A stretch of 64,000 nt of DNA from Halobacillus shinanisalinarum (GTDB lineage: Bacteria; Bacillota; Bacilli; Bacillales; Halobacillaceae): NCBI RefSeq assembly GCF_022919835.1, contig NZ_CP095074.1, positions 4,132,001 through 4,196,000 of the forward strand, given 5' to 3'. The position numbers were made by a program, and so were the translations under genes. Within the stretch, counting starts at the first letter, position 1. Every line of letters starts with the position of its first letter. Of the stretch, positions 17,705-26,548 are shown one piece after another. The notes under the pieces were generated by a model, which was given only the letters and a program-made list of their open reading frames with translations, made no database searches and was not told where the DNA came from.

Positions 17705-17724
17705 TAACAAAGGGGGAGCAGCAA

Positions 17725-19257
17725 ATGAATTTAAGTGATCAACTCTCTGCCGCAGCTTTGCAAAATCCATCTAAGGAGGCTTACATATTCCAAGGAGAAG
17801 GGGTAAGCTATCAGGAATTTGATGAATCTGTTACTAAATTTGCTTCAAGCTTAAAGAAACTTGGTTATGGTGCAGGAAACCATATAGCCCTTGTTAGTGG
17901 AAACAGTCCGCTGTTTATGATTGGTCTATATGGAGCTCTAAGGGTGGGGGCTACAGTCATTCCGATTAACCCGACTTATACGGCTGAAGAAATGAAGTAT
18001 ATTTTAAAAAATGGTGACGTGAAAGCTATTATGACAATGGATGTGCTTATGGAGAAATTTGAGCATATCGATGAACAACTAACGATATCCCATTATTTTG
18101 TAGCGGAAACAGGGATGGGGCTTGGAAAGTCTTCATTATCCGGCAAAATGAAATCGTTTACAGAAACAATGAATGAAGGAGAGGTAACCTTTCAAAGACC
18201 TGAATTAAAGGAAGAAGATGTGGCTGTTATTTTATACACGTCAGGAACTACCGGAAAACCTAAAGGGGTGATGCTAACCCATAAGAACCTTTATTCCAAT
18301 GCTAAAGATGTAGCTGATTATCTGCAGTATACTCATGAAGACCGCGTCATTGCCACCCTCCCAATGTTTCACGTGTTTTGTTTAACGGTTGCTCTCAATG
18401 GTCCATTGATGAACGGTGGAACAGTGCTCGTCGCACCGAAGTTCTCACCTCAAGAAATATTCGAATTGGCAAGCAGTCAGAAGGCGACTGTGTTTGCTGG
18501 GGTCCCTACGATGTATAATTATTTAGTTCAAACAGGTACCGATCAGACAGATACGTTTAAAAATATACGGATCTGTGTTTCAGGGGGAGCCTCGATGCCG
18601 GTTGCCTTACTGAACAAATTCGAAGAGCAGTTTAATGTACGGGTTTCTGAAGGATATGGTTTATCAGAAGCGTCTCCTGTTACAGCATTTAATCCACTTG
18701 ATCGCCCACGCAAGCCCGGATCAATCGGAACGAACATCGTTAATGTAGAAAATAAAGTTGTGGACGAGCTTGGCGAAAAACTGCCGCCCGGGGAGGTAGG
18801 CGAGTTAATTGTTCGCGGGCCAAATATAATGAAGGGGTACTATAAGCTGCCTGAGGAAACTGCTGTAACGCTTCGTGAGGGGTGGCTTTACACAGGCGAT
18901 ATGGCCCGTGTAGATGACGAAGGCTATTTTTATATTGTCGATCGTAAAAAGGACATGATCATCGTTGGCGGTTACAATGTTTACCCGAGGGAAGTAGAAG
19001 AGGTGCTCTATAATCATCCTGATATTTCTGAGGTAGCGGTAGTTGGCACTCCAGACCCAAACTCTGGAGAATCTGTCATTAGCTTTGTTGTTTCAACGAA
19101 TCCTTCCCTGGACGAATCAAGATTAAAAGAATATTGCAAAGAATATTTAGCGAGATACAAGCAACCGGCAAGAATCCACTTTATGGAGGAGTTACCGAAG
19201 AATACGACAGGGAAGATTTTAAGGAAAAACTTGCGTGAAAAGCTGACACAATCATGA
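17725..19257 (+). CDS. lcfB: Long-chain fatty acid-CoA ligase LcfB
   Basis: 510-aa adenylate-forming enzyme that activates fatty acids to acyl-CoA for beta-oxidation. The AMP-binding motif YTSGTTGKPKGV is at about residues 172-183; GYGLSEASPV and the later YTGDMARVDDEGYF motif, plus the catalytic lysine region TTGKILRK, are intact. Strong GGGGGAG ribosome binding site. Regulation by FadR is supported by the operator directly upstream. The order lplJ-lcfB corresponds to yhfJ-yhfL of B. subtilis. Confidence 0.92.
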   Translation: MNLSDQLSAAALQNPSKEAYIFQGEGVSYQEFDESVTKFASSLKKLGYGAGNHIALVSGNSPLFMIGLYGALRVGATVIPINPTYTAEEMKYILKNGDVKAIMTMDVLMEKFEHIDEQLTISHYFVAETGMGLGKSSLSGKMKSFTETMNEGEVTFQRPELKEEDVAVILYTSGTTGKPKGVMLTHKNLYSNAKDVADYLQYTHEDRVIATLPMFHVFCLTVALNGPLMNGGTVLVAPKFSPQEIFELASSQKATVFAGVPTMYNYLVQTGTDQTDTFKNIRICVSGGASMPVALLNKFEEQFNVRVSEGYGLSEASPVTAFNPLDRPRKPGSIGTNIVNVENKVVDELGEKLPPGEVGELIVRGPNIMKGYYKLPEETAVTLREGWLYTGDMARVDDEGYFYIVDRKKDMIIVGGYNVYPREVEEVLYNHPDISEVAVVGTPDPNSGESVISFVVSTNPSLDESRLKEYCKEYLARYKQPARIHFMEELPKNTTGKILRKNLREKLTQS

Positions 19258-19338
19258 ATGGAAGAAAGAGTTAAAATGAAAATATTGTGCTTTACCGAAA
19301 GAGGTCAGCATGTCATTATCTAGTAATAACGCAATGTC

Positions 19339-19529
19339 TTGCGGTCTTCCGCAAAACTTTTTCGGTGAAGAGAAGAAAAAGATATATTACAATAAGATTT
19401 AGATAAGCGATCGCGCTTATTGATTACACCATAATTATGACTCTTAGTCATAATTAGATCAGTAATGAATTTACTGATGAGTGTACATTATGAAAGGACT
19501 ATAATTGATATAGTTGTTTCATACAATTA
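19339..19529. other. Run of consecutive inverted repeats in the gap after lcfB
   Basis: Five hairpins follow each other: TTGCGG/CCGCAA (19339-19354), ATAAGCG/CGCTTAT (19403-19420), TAATTATGACT/AGTCATAATTA with 3-nt loop (19432-19456, perfect 11-bp arms), ATCAGTAA/TTACTGAT (19458-19478, perfect 8-bp arms) and TAATTG/CAATTA (19502-19529). No open frame crosses them. They sit between the lcfB stop and the next terminator, so they could be a long structured 3' UTR, a small RNA or protein-binding sites. Confidence 0.55.
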
Positions 19530-19567
19530 ATTCCCTCACTCAAAAGTTAACCAGTCGTCTCAATTGG

Positions 19568-19602
19568 CCAATGCTCAAATCCTGGGGCATTGGCATTTTT
19601 TT
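19568..19602 (+). terminator. Terminator downstream of lcfB
   Basis: CCAATGC (19568-19574) and GCATTGG (19587-19593) followed by CA and seven T. It lies about 310 bp after the lcfB stop. Confidence 0.75.
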
Positions 19603-19721
19603 ATTCTTTTATTCTTTTTTTGCTAGCAAAAACGGCCCAGACAATTGTTTCAACAGATCTACCTCACTGAGCCGGTTGTGTTTATAGTTTTAGGTCGAAC
19701 CCTTTATTTACCTTTCCTAAC

Positions 19722-20185
19722 TTAGCTAGGCTTTTGGTACGTAATCATAAATTCTTCATTCGTTAAATAAAAGTCTCTTTCTGGGGGTCTGACAGCAGTC
19801 CCAAACTTTCAAGCATAAAATAACTTATCTTTTTGTAAGGATCTCCTTCAATGATTGGAGGTTCTTGTGTTTGCTGCATATATTGATCTACTGCTTGTTG
19901 GACTCTATCTAAGTCGTGGGCTAACTGTTGATTTTCTTCGGTGAATAATTCATAGGTTTCACGTGACATGTAATAACGCTGTTTGGGGGTTCCATGCAAA
20001 TAGGGAGCTAGCAGCTGATAATCTAATGTTAAATCACTCTTAATTAAAACACTCAACGGAATTTCACCTGATTTATGATCTGCATACATATGGATCGCTT
20101 TTCGGACTTCATCTATCGATAAGTCTTTTATTTCAAGTGAATCGTCCTTCCTGGATTGCTCCTTGTTTTGCTTTCTTTTCCACAT
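19722..20185 (-). pseudogene. DUF3939-like protein with a C-terminal frameshift
   Basis: Small cytoplasmic protein of unknown function. The block LSIDEVRKAIHMYADHK, then TPKQRYYMSRETYELFTEE and IEGDPYKKISYFMLE resemble the DUF3939 family (possibly the yhfM position of B. subtilis; from memory, not tested). The reading frame stops at 19763 after LSDPQKETFI. The next frame continues with DFYLTNEEFMITYQKPS to a stop at 19722, the ending I expect of the family. One extra C in the C run at about 19784-19788 would join them (about 154 aa). ATG 20185 has AGGAGAG nearby; an upstream in-frame ATG at 20278 is less likely. Confidence 0.65.
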
Positions 20186-20415
20186 TTGATCGTCTCTCCT
20201 TTTGAAAAATTTAACCTCATATACTAAAGGTACCCTTTTTGAAGGTTTTCTACTCTCGTTATGACAGGGCTTGAACAAAGATAAAATAAAATTATTAATT
20301 TTTAAAAAACTCTTAGACTTTTTGGTTACTATCTGGTAAATTTAAGAAGTGGAAGTTATTGCTTCCATTTAAATGATGGAAAAGTCTCATTAAAATTTGA
20401 GAGGGAGTAGAGAAA

Positions 20416-20958
20416 ATGGATTATGTTCAAACAAGAGAATATGAGGTGAACCCTCAGACTATGGCTTTGATTGCTAAATATGATGAGCATGGGCAGGTTA
20501 TTACAGAAGTTATTGAAAGTGGAGGACGGTTTGATTTATATTTCTATCCAGGCCACATCATTGATCAGTCCTGCCGCTATTTTGCCAGCAGTCTGGAAGG
20601 TCGTATGGCAGGGACAAAACAAGTGGCAGGGTTTACTCATAAGCCTCCTATTGTAATATCCCAGAAGATGGGCATGTACTTCTTCCCTATAATTTCCCCG
20701 AAACGAAAAGAGTGCTCTTGGATCGCACATAAGTACATTCGGAATTGTAACCCAGCGCTGGACCATACCACGATCATCCATTTCGTCAACGGCGTTTCCG
20801 TTAATGTTCCTGTTTCTCAAGGTATGATTGCTAACCAAATCCAGCGCACTGCACAATTTCGTATCACTCTTGAGGACCGCTTAAGCAATTTCCCAACGCC
20901 ACCGCCTCTTGCTTCTCAGGCTGAGAGGATTGCTGAGAATTTAGATAAGCTCAAATAG
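20416..20958 (+). CDS. comK: Competence transcription factor ComK
   Basis: 180-aa ComK, the master activator of late competence genes and of addAB and recA in B. subtilis. Conserved stretches include IDQSCRYFASSLEGRMAGTK (about residues 50-69), THKPPIVIS and the QIQRTAQFRITLEDRL block that corresponds to the C-terminal DNA-binding/multimer region. AGAGGGAG precedes the ATG. The 140-bp upstream region is AT-rich with several A and T tracts, but I did not find a strict pair of AAAAN5TTTT boxes. The 3' end overlaps the convergent yhjD gene by 18 bp. Confidence 0.92.
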   Translation: MDYVQTREYEVNPQTMALIAKYDEHGQVITEVIESGGRFDLYFYPGHIIDQSCRYFASSLEGRMAGTKQVAGFTHKPPIVISQKMGMYFFPIISPKRKECSWIAHKYIRNCNPALDHTTIIHFVNGVSVNVPVSQGMIANQIQRTAQFRITLEDRLSNFPTPPPLASQAERIAENLDKLK

Positions 20959-21285
20959 GATATTTTCTACCTTTTTTCGAATAGCTGGATTAAAGTAATT
21001 ACGTTTTTCTTCATAGCCGTGTGCTAGGAATAAAAAAGAAGTAAATGAATTATTACGTCCTGATTCGATGACTTGCAGTTTTCGATGATTCATTTGAGTT
21101 TTCAGCTTTTTTCTTTCTTCCCTAGCTTCAAGCTCCATTTTACTAAGAAGTTCCATATAAGGTTCTTTAATTTTAAACAGACCCTGTTCAAAATGTTTAC
21201 GGTCTTGACGAATGACGGCAATGGCCATCGTTAAAAATAAATAGCGTGAGGCAATATCAAGTTCTTCCTGTTTTAAGTAACGCAT
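20941..21285 (-). CDS. yhjD: YhjD-like protein, SOS-box preceded
   Basis: 114-aa soluble, charged protein of unknown function, similar in length and in its final segment (NYFNPAIRKKVENILFELI) to B. subtilis YhjD, which occupies the same place between comK and yhjE. Rich in K, R and E with predicted helices. GGAGGGGAGC lies 3-4 nt before the chosen ATG; an in-frame ATG 15 bp upstream is possible. A LexA-type box lies over the likely transcription start, so DNA-damage induction is probable. Confidence 0.75.
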   Translation of the reverse strand: MRYLKQEELDIASRYLFLTMAIAVIRQDRKHFEQGLFKIKEPYMELLSKMELEAREERKKLKTQMNHRKLQVIESGRNNSFTSFLFLAHGYEEKRNYFNPAIRKKVENILFELI

Positions 21286-21304
21286 GATGCTCCCCTCCAT
21301 ATAA

Positions 21305-21327
21305 GAACGTTTGTTCTCTTTATTATA
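21305..21327 (-). promoter_or_regulatory. LexA (SOS) box and -10 element of yhjD
   Basis: GAACGTTTGTTC (21305-21316) fits the Bacillus SOS box core GAACNNNNGTTC. A minus-strand TATAAT occupies 21327-21322, so LexA bound here would cover the start point. In B. subtilis I recall yhjD being among damage-inducible genes, but this is from memory. Confidence 0.65.
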
Positions 21328-21489
21328 TCACGGATTTTAAAAAAGTATGCAAGAATATTTTTCAAAGGTTAAACTTGGGAATGAAGGAGAAACTATGGAT
21401 AAGCTTACCTTGTGGTAGGCAGGAGCTCATGTATCCATTAAAATAGAGGAAAAGCATCCGCTGTTCTGATAGCGATAAGGAGTACCGTC

Positions 21490-22137
21490 ATGTATTTGTT
21501 AAATATCATGGTAGAGAAAATAAGAAGCTTGGCTGAAAATGATCGACTGTTTGACTATATCATTAACCAATTACAGCAATTTGAGAGTCTTGGGCCGTTG
21601 CCCGGAATTCTGCTGCCTATGCTGGAGGCGTTTTTACCAATTCTGCCGCTGGTAGGTTTCGTGCTAGCTAATTCAGTTGTCTATGGTCTATTTCAAGGAT
21701 TTTTATACTCTTGGATTGGAGCATTTTTTGGTTCCGTTCTTGTATTTATGCTTGTGCGCCGTTTGGGTCAGAAGCGATTTTTTAATGTGATTAGGCGTAA
21801 TAAGCAAGTAAGACGAGTTATGTTGTGGCTAGAGGACCATGGGTTTGGTCCTCTGTTTCTATTAATGTGTTTTCCTTTCTCCCCATCATCGGTAATTAAC
21901 GTAGTGGCTGGACTATCTGCTGTAAGTCGACAGCAATTTATTTTAGCTGTTTTTTTAGGGAAATCGGTTATGATTTTCACAGTTTCCTATGTTGGAAGCA
22001 GCATAGCCTCATTTGCACAAAACCCGGTAAAGACAGTCGTCGTCGGTGTTTGTATCTTGTTATTTTGGATTCTTGGGAAATTTATCGAAAAAAGACTACA
22101 GCAAAAAACGAGAAAACGTTCACATCGCAGCGGTTAA
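21490..22137 (+). CDS. yhjE: TVP38/TMEM64 family membrane protein YhjE
   Basis: 215-aa membrane protein of the VTT (DedA-like, formerly SNARE-associated) family. Typical features are GAFFGSVLVFMLVRRLGQ (about residues 78-95) and the FPFSPSSVINVVAGLS segment with conserved proline and glycine. Members are proposed lipid scramblases or flippases; a specific role for YhjE is unknown. It precedes a signal peptidase gene by 57 bp, as in B. subtilis yhjE-sipV. Confidence 0.85.
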   Translation: MYLLNIMVEKIRSLAENDRLFDYIINQLQQFESLGPLPGILLPMLEAFLPILPLVGFVLANSVVYGLFQGFLYSWIGAFFGSVLVFMLVRRLGQKRFFNVIRRNKQVRRVMLWLEDHGFGPLFLLMCFPFSPSSVINVVAGLSAVSRQQFILAVFLGKSVMIFTVSYVGSSIASFAQNPVKTVVVGVCILLFWILGKFIEKRLQQKTRKRSHRSG

Positions 22138-22194
22138 AATCATGTTCTAAAGGGTAAAATAGCAGGGTAAGAACATGGGCTGGAGGATAGATTA

Positions 22195-22734
22195 ATGAAA
22201 AAATATCGCAGTATCATCCGTGCTGTGCTGCTTGCATTGTTGTTGGCGTTCGTATTAAAGTCGTATTTATTTGCGAGTTATGTTGTAGATGGTGAATCTA
22301 TGGAGCCTACTCTGTATGATGGGAATCTATTAATGGTTAATAAGGTAGTCTATGATTGGCAAGGTGTAGATCGCGAAGACGTTATTGTTTTTCATGCAAA
22401 TGAGACTGAAGATTACGTTAAACGAGTGATTGGCGTAGAAGGAGATCATATAGCCTTTAGGAATGATGTATTATACGTAAATCACCAACCAGTTCCAGAG
22501 CCCTATTTAGAGGAATTGCGACCAGATGATGGGGAGTTGTTCACGAGAAATTTCACCCTTGAAGGGGTAACAGATCAAAGTGTGGTTCCGGAGGGGAACC
22601 TGTTTGTAATGGGTGATAACCGTAGGGACAGCTTAGATAGTCGTTACTTTGGATTTGTACCTGTTGAAAGTATTGTCGGAAAAGTGGATGTGCGTTACTG
22701 GCCCTTTTCACAAGTTGAACTACAATTTAAGTAA
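22195..22734 (+). CDS. Type I signal peptidase (SipV/SipT-like)
   Basis: 179-aa serine-lysine protease (family S26) that removes signal peptides at the outer membrane face. One N-terminal membrane anchor (about residues 10-28), the catalytic serine in GESMEPTL (about S35), the catalytic lysine in DYVKRVIG (about K76) and the late box GDNRRDSLDSRYFG are present. GGAGG lies 8 nt before the ATG. Position beside yhjE matches sipV, but the sequence alone does not separate SipV from SipT/SipS. Confidence 0.92.
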   Translation: MKKYRSIIRAVLLALLLAFVLKSYLFASYVVDGESMEPTLYDGNLLMVNKVVYDWQGVDREDVIVFHANETEDYVKRVIGVEGDHIAFRNDVLYVNHQPVPEPYLEELRPDDGELFTRNFTLEGVTDQSVVPEGNLFVMGDNRRDSLDSRYFGFVPVESIVGKVDVRYWPFSQVELQFK

Positions 22735-22741
22735 ATGTTAC

Positions 22742-22770
22742 AAAAGCCGTCCGCAGCTGGGCGGCTTTTT
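22742..22770 (+). terminator. Terminator of the signal peptidase gene
   Basis: AAAGCCG-CC and GG-CGGCTTT with a 6-nt loop and a T tract at 22765-22770. Confidence 0.8.
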
Positions 22771-22807
22771 AGTTTCCCAGGCTTTTATCACATCTAGTCA
22801 TCGTAAC

Positions 22808-22847
22808 AGCGTTAGGGAACAATCACTTGGCGTTAAGGAACAATAAA
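22808..22847 (+). repeat. Two-unit degenerate repeat, unit about 21 bp (type C)
   Basis: CAGCGTTAGGGAACAATCAC followed by TGGCGTTAAGGAACAATAAA. Two units of about 21 bp. The rest of the 22735-23032 gap shows a terminator and no further feature. Confidence 0.45.
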
Positions 22848-23032
22848 AATTCAGACAATCAAAACACATCTTGAATACTAAATGGTTGTCCTGAAACTGA
22901 TTACACCCTTTTTGCAAAATCTCTTTGATTCCTTCAATTTCCTGCCGATAAAAAACTGCAATGATTGACCATATCCCCTAAAATAAAGGATACTAGAAGA
23001 AGAGGAAAATAACTGAAAAGGGGCTACATCAA

Positions 23033-26000
23033 ATGGCGATACAGTTTTTGCTTGGACGTTCCGGTACTGGAAAGGGAGTACGAGTCTTAGATGAAATTGA
23101 AGCAAAGCTAAAAGATGATCCTAAGGGTCGGTCTATCATGTATATTGTTCCAGACCAAATGACCTTTCAACAGGAATATGCCTTGCTGAAACGGGACGGA
23201 CTTGAAGGATCAATTAGGGCTCAAGTATTCAGTTTTTCCCGTCTGGCCTGGCGTGTGTTTCAAGAGACTGGAGGCGGGACGAAGAAGTTTATCAGCTCAA
23301 CCGGTGTACAAATGATGCTCCGAAAAATTGTTGAAGAGCGGAAATCGGACTGGAGAGTTTTTCAAAAGGCCGTTGAAAAGCAAGGGTTTATTGAGCAGCT
23401 TGAAGGGATGATCACGGAATTTAAACGCTATAACATCTCGCCGGAAACGTTGCAGATGCAGATAAGTGCGATGGATCATATTGTACATAAAACGAGTCAT
23501 GAAGAGGGTTTGCGAGATAAGCTTGATGATTTATCGTATATATTTGAACATCTCACGGATGCTTTAAGGGAACAGTATATAGATAGCGAGGATCAGCTTC
23601 AGCTTCTTGCTGATAAAATTCCTGAAGCCCAGTTTCTCGAAGGGGCGGACGTCTATTTAGATGGGTTCCATAGTTTTACACCACAGGAATATACGGTTAT
23701 TGAAGCATTGCTAAAAAAAGCAAATCGTATACTTGTTACGTTGACGATGGAAACTCCCGACCACGAGGGAAATGAAGAATTAGATTTGTTTCACGAAACG
23801 AAAGAAACATACTTTACATTAAAGCAGCTGGCTGAGCAAGCAGGAGTGGAAGTGGAAAGTATTATCGAGCTTGATCATAACCACGGACGTTTGCAGGGGC
23901 GCCCTGCTTTACTGCACCTTGAGCGTTATTTTGATGAGCGGCCCGCTCCTGTGTATAAAGGAGAGGCAGCTATTCAGATTGCAGAAGCTGCGCATCCAAG
24001 GGCGGAGGTTGAAGGTGTCGCCCAGGAAATTCTGCGCCTGATTAGAGAAGAGGGCTTTCGCTATAAGGATATGGCTGTACTCATGCGTGAACCTGAGGTC
24101 TATCATAGTTTAATTGAAACATTGTTTAAAGACTATGGAATTCCAGTTTTTATCGATGAAAAAAAGACGATGTTGAACCATCCAGTTGTGGAGCTGATTC
24201 GATCTGGATTAGATGTTATAGAGGGAAACTTTCGTTACGATGCTGTGTTCCGCTTACTTAAAACGGGACTTATTCCAGTAAAGGATTCCAGGCATCCTTT
24301 AACAGCAGATGCGATAGATGAGCTTGAGAACTATGTGCTCGAGTACGGCATTCGCCGGCGTGAACGTTGGTTTAGCAAAGAACCGTGGGTATATCAACGG
24401 TTTAGAGGGTTTGACCAGGCTTCACAAACGGATGATGAAAAACAAAAGCAGGAGCGAATCAATGCATATCGTGAGCAGGTGACTCGTGTCCTCGAACCTT
24501 TTGACCAATCCATTAGAGAGGCAAACACGATCGAGGAACGAGCTCGAGCCGTCTACATTTGGTTAGATTCAATGAACATTCCCGCCCAACTGGAAACATG
24601 GCGTGACCATTACGATGAAAAAGGCGAAATAGAGCATGCGCGCGAACAGGAGCAAGTATGGGATGCGGTGCTTCAACTGTTAGATGAAATGGTTGAAATG
24701 GCTGGGGATGAAGGTATATCAATGCAAGTGTTTAGAAGCACGTTGGAAAGCGGACTAGAGTCACTCACCTTCGCACACGTCCCTCCAAGTATGGATCATC
24801 TAGTCGTAGGGAACGTGGACCGTTCCCGTATCACTGGGATCAAAGCTTCTTTCTTATTAGGTGTCACAGACGGGGTTTGGCCGCTGAAACCAACAGGAGA
24901 TAGCATGATGTCCGAGCGGGAGCGTTCCCTTCTTGCTGAAAGTGGACTCAAGTTAGCTGATGGTACCAATCGACAGCTCCTTGATGATCGGTTTTACATG
25001 TATTTAGCGTTGACAATGGCTTCGGATCAGTTATGGATCAGCTATCCTTTAAGTAATGAGGAAGGCAAATCTAAAGTTCCCTCACAGATCATTCAGCGGG
25101 TAGATGAGTTGTTTCCATCCGTACAAAAACATCTCCTTCTTCAGGATCCTGACGATGTTGAAGACGCGACAAGGTTTATCACGACGCCTGTCAAAACGAG
25201 GTCGGCTTTAACCTCACAACTTTCGCGTTATTTACGAGGATACCCGATTCAGCCCGTTTGGTGGAATGTGCTCAATTGGTATATAGAAGACGAGGAAAAG
25301 AATGGATTAACGAATCGGATTTTACACAGTTTGTTTTATAAAAATCAGCCCGTCAATTTGGCCCAAGATACAAAGAAACGGATGTTTGAGGGCCCACTTA
25401 AGACAAGTGTGTCACGGCTTGAAACCTATCATCGTTGTTCCTATCAATACTTCTCACAACATAGTTTGAATTTGAAGGAGCGTAAAACATACAAGCTTGA
25501 TGCACCAGACATCGGACAGCTCTTCCATGAGGCTTTAAAACAAATTACCGAATGGGTACAGCAGGAAGGCCGTGATTTTGCCGAACTCGGTAAGAATGAA
25601 ACAACTCACTATGCCGAACGAGTGATCAACAAGCTCGCACCTATTTTGCAAAACCAGATCTTACACAGTTCAAACCGCCATCACTACATTAAGCACAAGC
25701 TTGAGGGAGTCGTAGCACGTGCGGCCTTTATGTTAAGTGAGCAGGCCCGAAAGAGTCGTTTCTCACCAGTTGGTCTCGAACTTGGATTTGGCACGGGGCC
25801 GGATTCAAAGCTTCCGCCTTTATCGCTTGCACTTCCAAACGGCCATGACCTCATGTTGAGAGGGCGTATTGACAGGGTTGATCGTGCTTTAAATGAACAA
25901 CAACTCTACTTGCGAATCATTGACTATAAATCTAGTGAAAAAGGGCTGGATTTGACCGATGTGTACTATGGACTTGCTTTACAGATGCTCGCTTATTTGG

Positions 26001-26548
26001 ATGTCGTTCTAACAAATGCTGAACATTGGCTGGGGGCACCGGCGTTACCGGCGGGGGTGCTGTATTTTCATGTCCACAACCCAATGGTGTCAGGAAAGCA
26101 GATGCTTGCAGATGATCAAATAGAAGAAGAGATCCTTAAGAAATTTAAAATGAAGGGTCTCTTACTTGAGAATGAGCAGCTTGTCCAGATGATGGATACG
26201 GGTCTTGAAAAAGGCAGAAGCCAAATTATTCCGGCTGGGCTTAAAGCAAATGGCGGCTTTTATAAAGGTTCAAAAACAGTGGAAGCAGATAAGTTTAACG
26301 ACTTAAGAAGCTATATCCGCGAGGTAATGACAGAAGCGGGACAACGGGTGACAGAAGGAGAGGTTGACCTCAATCCTTATCAAAAGGGGCAGCATAGTGC
26401 CTGTGATTACTGTCCTTTCCGCTCCGTATGCCAATTCGATCCGTCCCTTGAGGATAATGATTATCGTAAGCTTAAGGAATGGAAGGAAGAAGAAGTGATT
26501 CAACAAATAATGAAGAGAGGGGAGAATCCATTTGGTAAGCTGGACTGA
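23033..26548 (+). CDS. addB: ATP-dependent helicase/deoxyribonuclease subunit B (AddB)
   Basis: 1171-aa subunit of the AddAB helicase-nuclease that resects double-strand breaks up to a Chi site for RecA loading. The Walker A GRSGTGKG is at residues 8-15. A C-terminal RecB-type nuclease domain contains the iron-sulfur cysteines, the first in YHRCSYQYF near 803 and the others in CDYCPFRSVC near 1121-1130, and the IDYKSSEKG nuclease motif. Length is near the B. subtilis 1166 aa. It overlaps addA by 17 bp, and ComK may activate it as in B. subtilis (comK lies 2 kb away). Confidence 0.95.
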   Translation: MAIQFLLGRSGTGKGVRVLDEIEAKLKDDPKGRSIMYIVPDQMTFQQEYALLKRDGLEGSIRAQVFSFSRLAWRVFQETGGGTKKFISSTGVQMMLRKIVEERKSDWRVFQKAVEKQGFIEQLEGMITEFKRYNISPETLQMQISAMDHIVHKTSHEEGLRDKLDDLSYIFEHLTDALREQYIDSEDQLQLLADKIPEAQFLEGADVYLDGFHSFTPQEYTVIEALLKKANRILVTLTMETPDHEGNEELDLFHETKETYFTLKQLAEQAGVEVESIIELDHNHGRLQGRPALLHLERYFDERPAPVYKGEAAIQIAEAAHPRAEVEGVAQEILRLIREEGFRYKDMAVLMREPEVYHSLIETLFKDYGIPVFIDEKKTMLNHPVVELIRSGLDVIEGNFRYDAVFRLLKTGLIPVKDSRHPLTADAIDELENYVLEYGIRRRERWFSKEPWVYQRFRGFDQASQTDDEKQKQERINAYREQVTRVLEPFDQSIREANTIEERARAVYIWLDSMNIPAQLETWRDHYDEKGEIEHAREQEQVWDAVLQLLDEMVEMAGDEGISMQVFRSTLESGLESLTFAHVPPSMDHLVVGNVDRSRITGIKASFLLGVTDGVWPLKPTGDSMMSERERSLLAESGLKLADGTNRQLLDDRFYMYLALTMASDQLWISYPLSNEEGKSKVPSQIIQRVDELFPSVQKHLLLQDPDDVEDATRFITTPVKTRSALTSQLSRYLRGYPIQPVWWNVLNWYIEDEEKNGLTNRILHSLFYKNQPVNLAQDTKKRMFEGPLKTSVSRLETYHRCSYQYFSQHSLNLKERKTYKLDAPDIGQLFHEALKQITEWVQQEGRDFAELGKNETTHYAERVINKLAPILQNQILHSSNRHHYIKHKLEGVVARAAFMLSEQARKSRFSPVGLELGFGTGPDSKLPPLSLALPNGHDLMLRGRIDRVDRALNEQQLYLRIIDYKSSEKGLDLTDVYYGLALQMLAYLDVVLTNAEHWLGAPALPAGVLYFHVHNPMVSGKQMLADDQIEEEILKKFKMKGLLLENEQLVQMMDTGLEKGRSQIIPAGLKANGGFYKGSKTVEADKFNDLRSYIREVMTEAGQRVTEGEVDLNPYQKGQHSACDYCPFRSVCQFDPSLEDNDYRKLKEWKEEEVIQQIMKRGENPFGKLD

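Noticed and set aside
20281..20415. ComK boxes (AAAAN5TTTT pairs) in the comK promoter
   Set aside because: A and T tracts are present, but no pair has the correct 5-nt spacing and period, so I cannot claim autoregulation sites.
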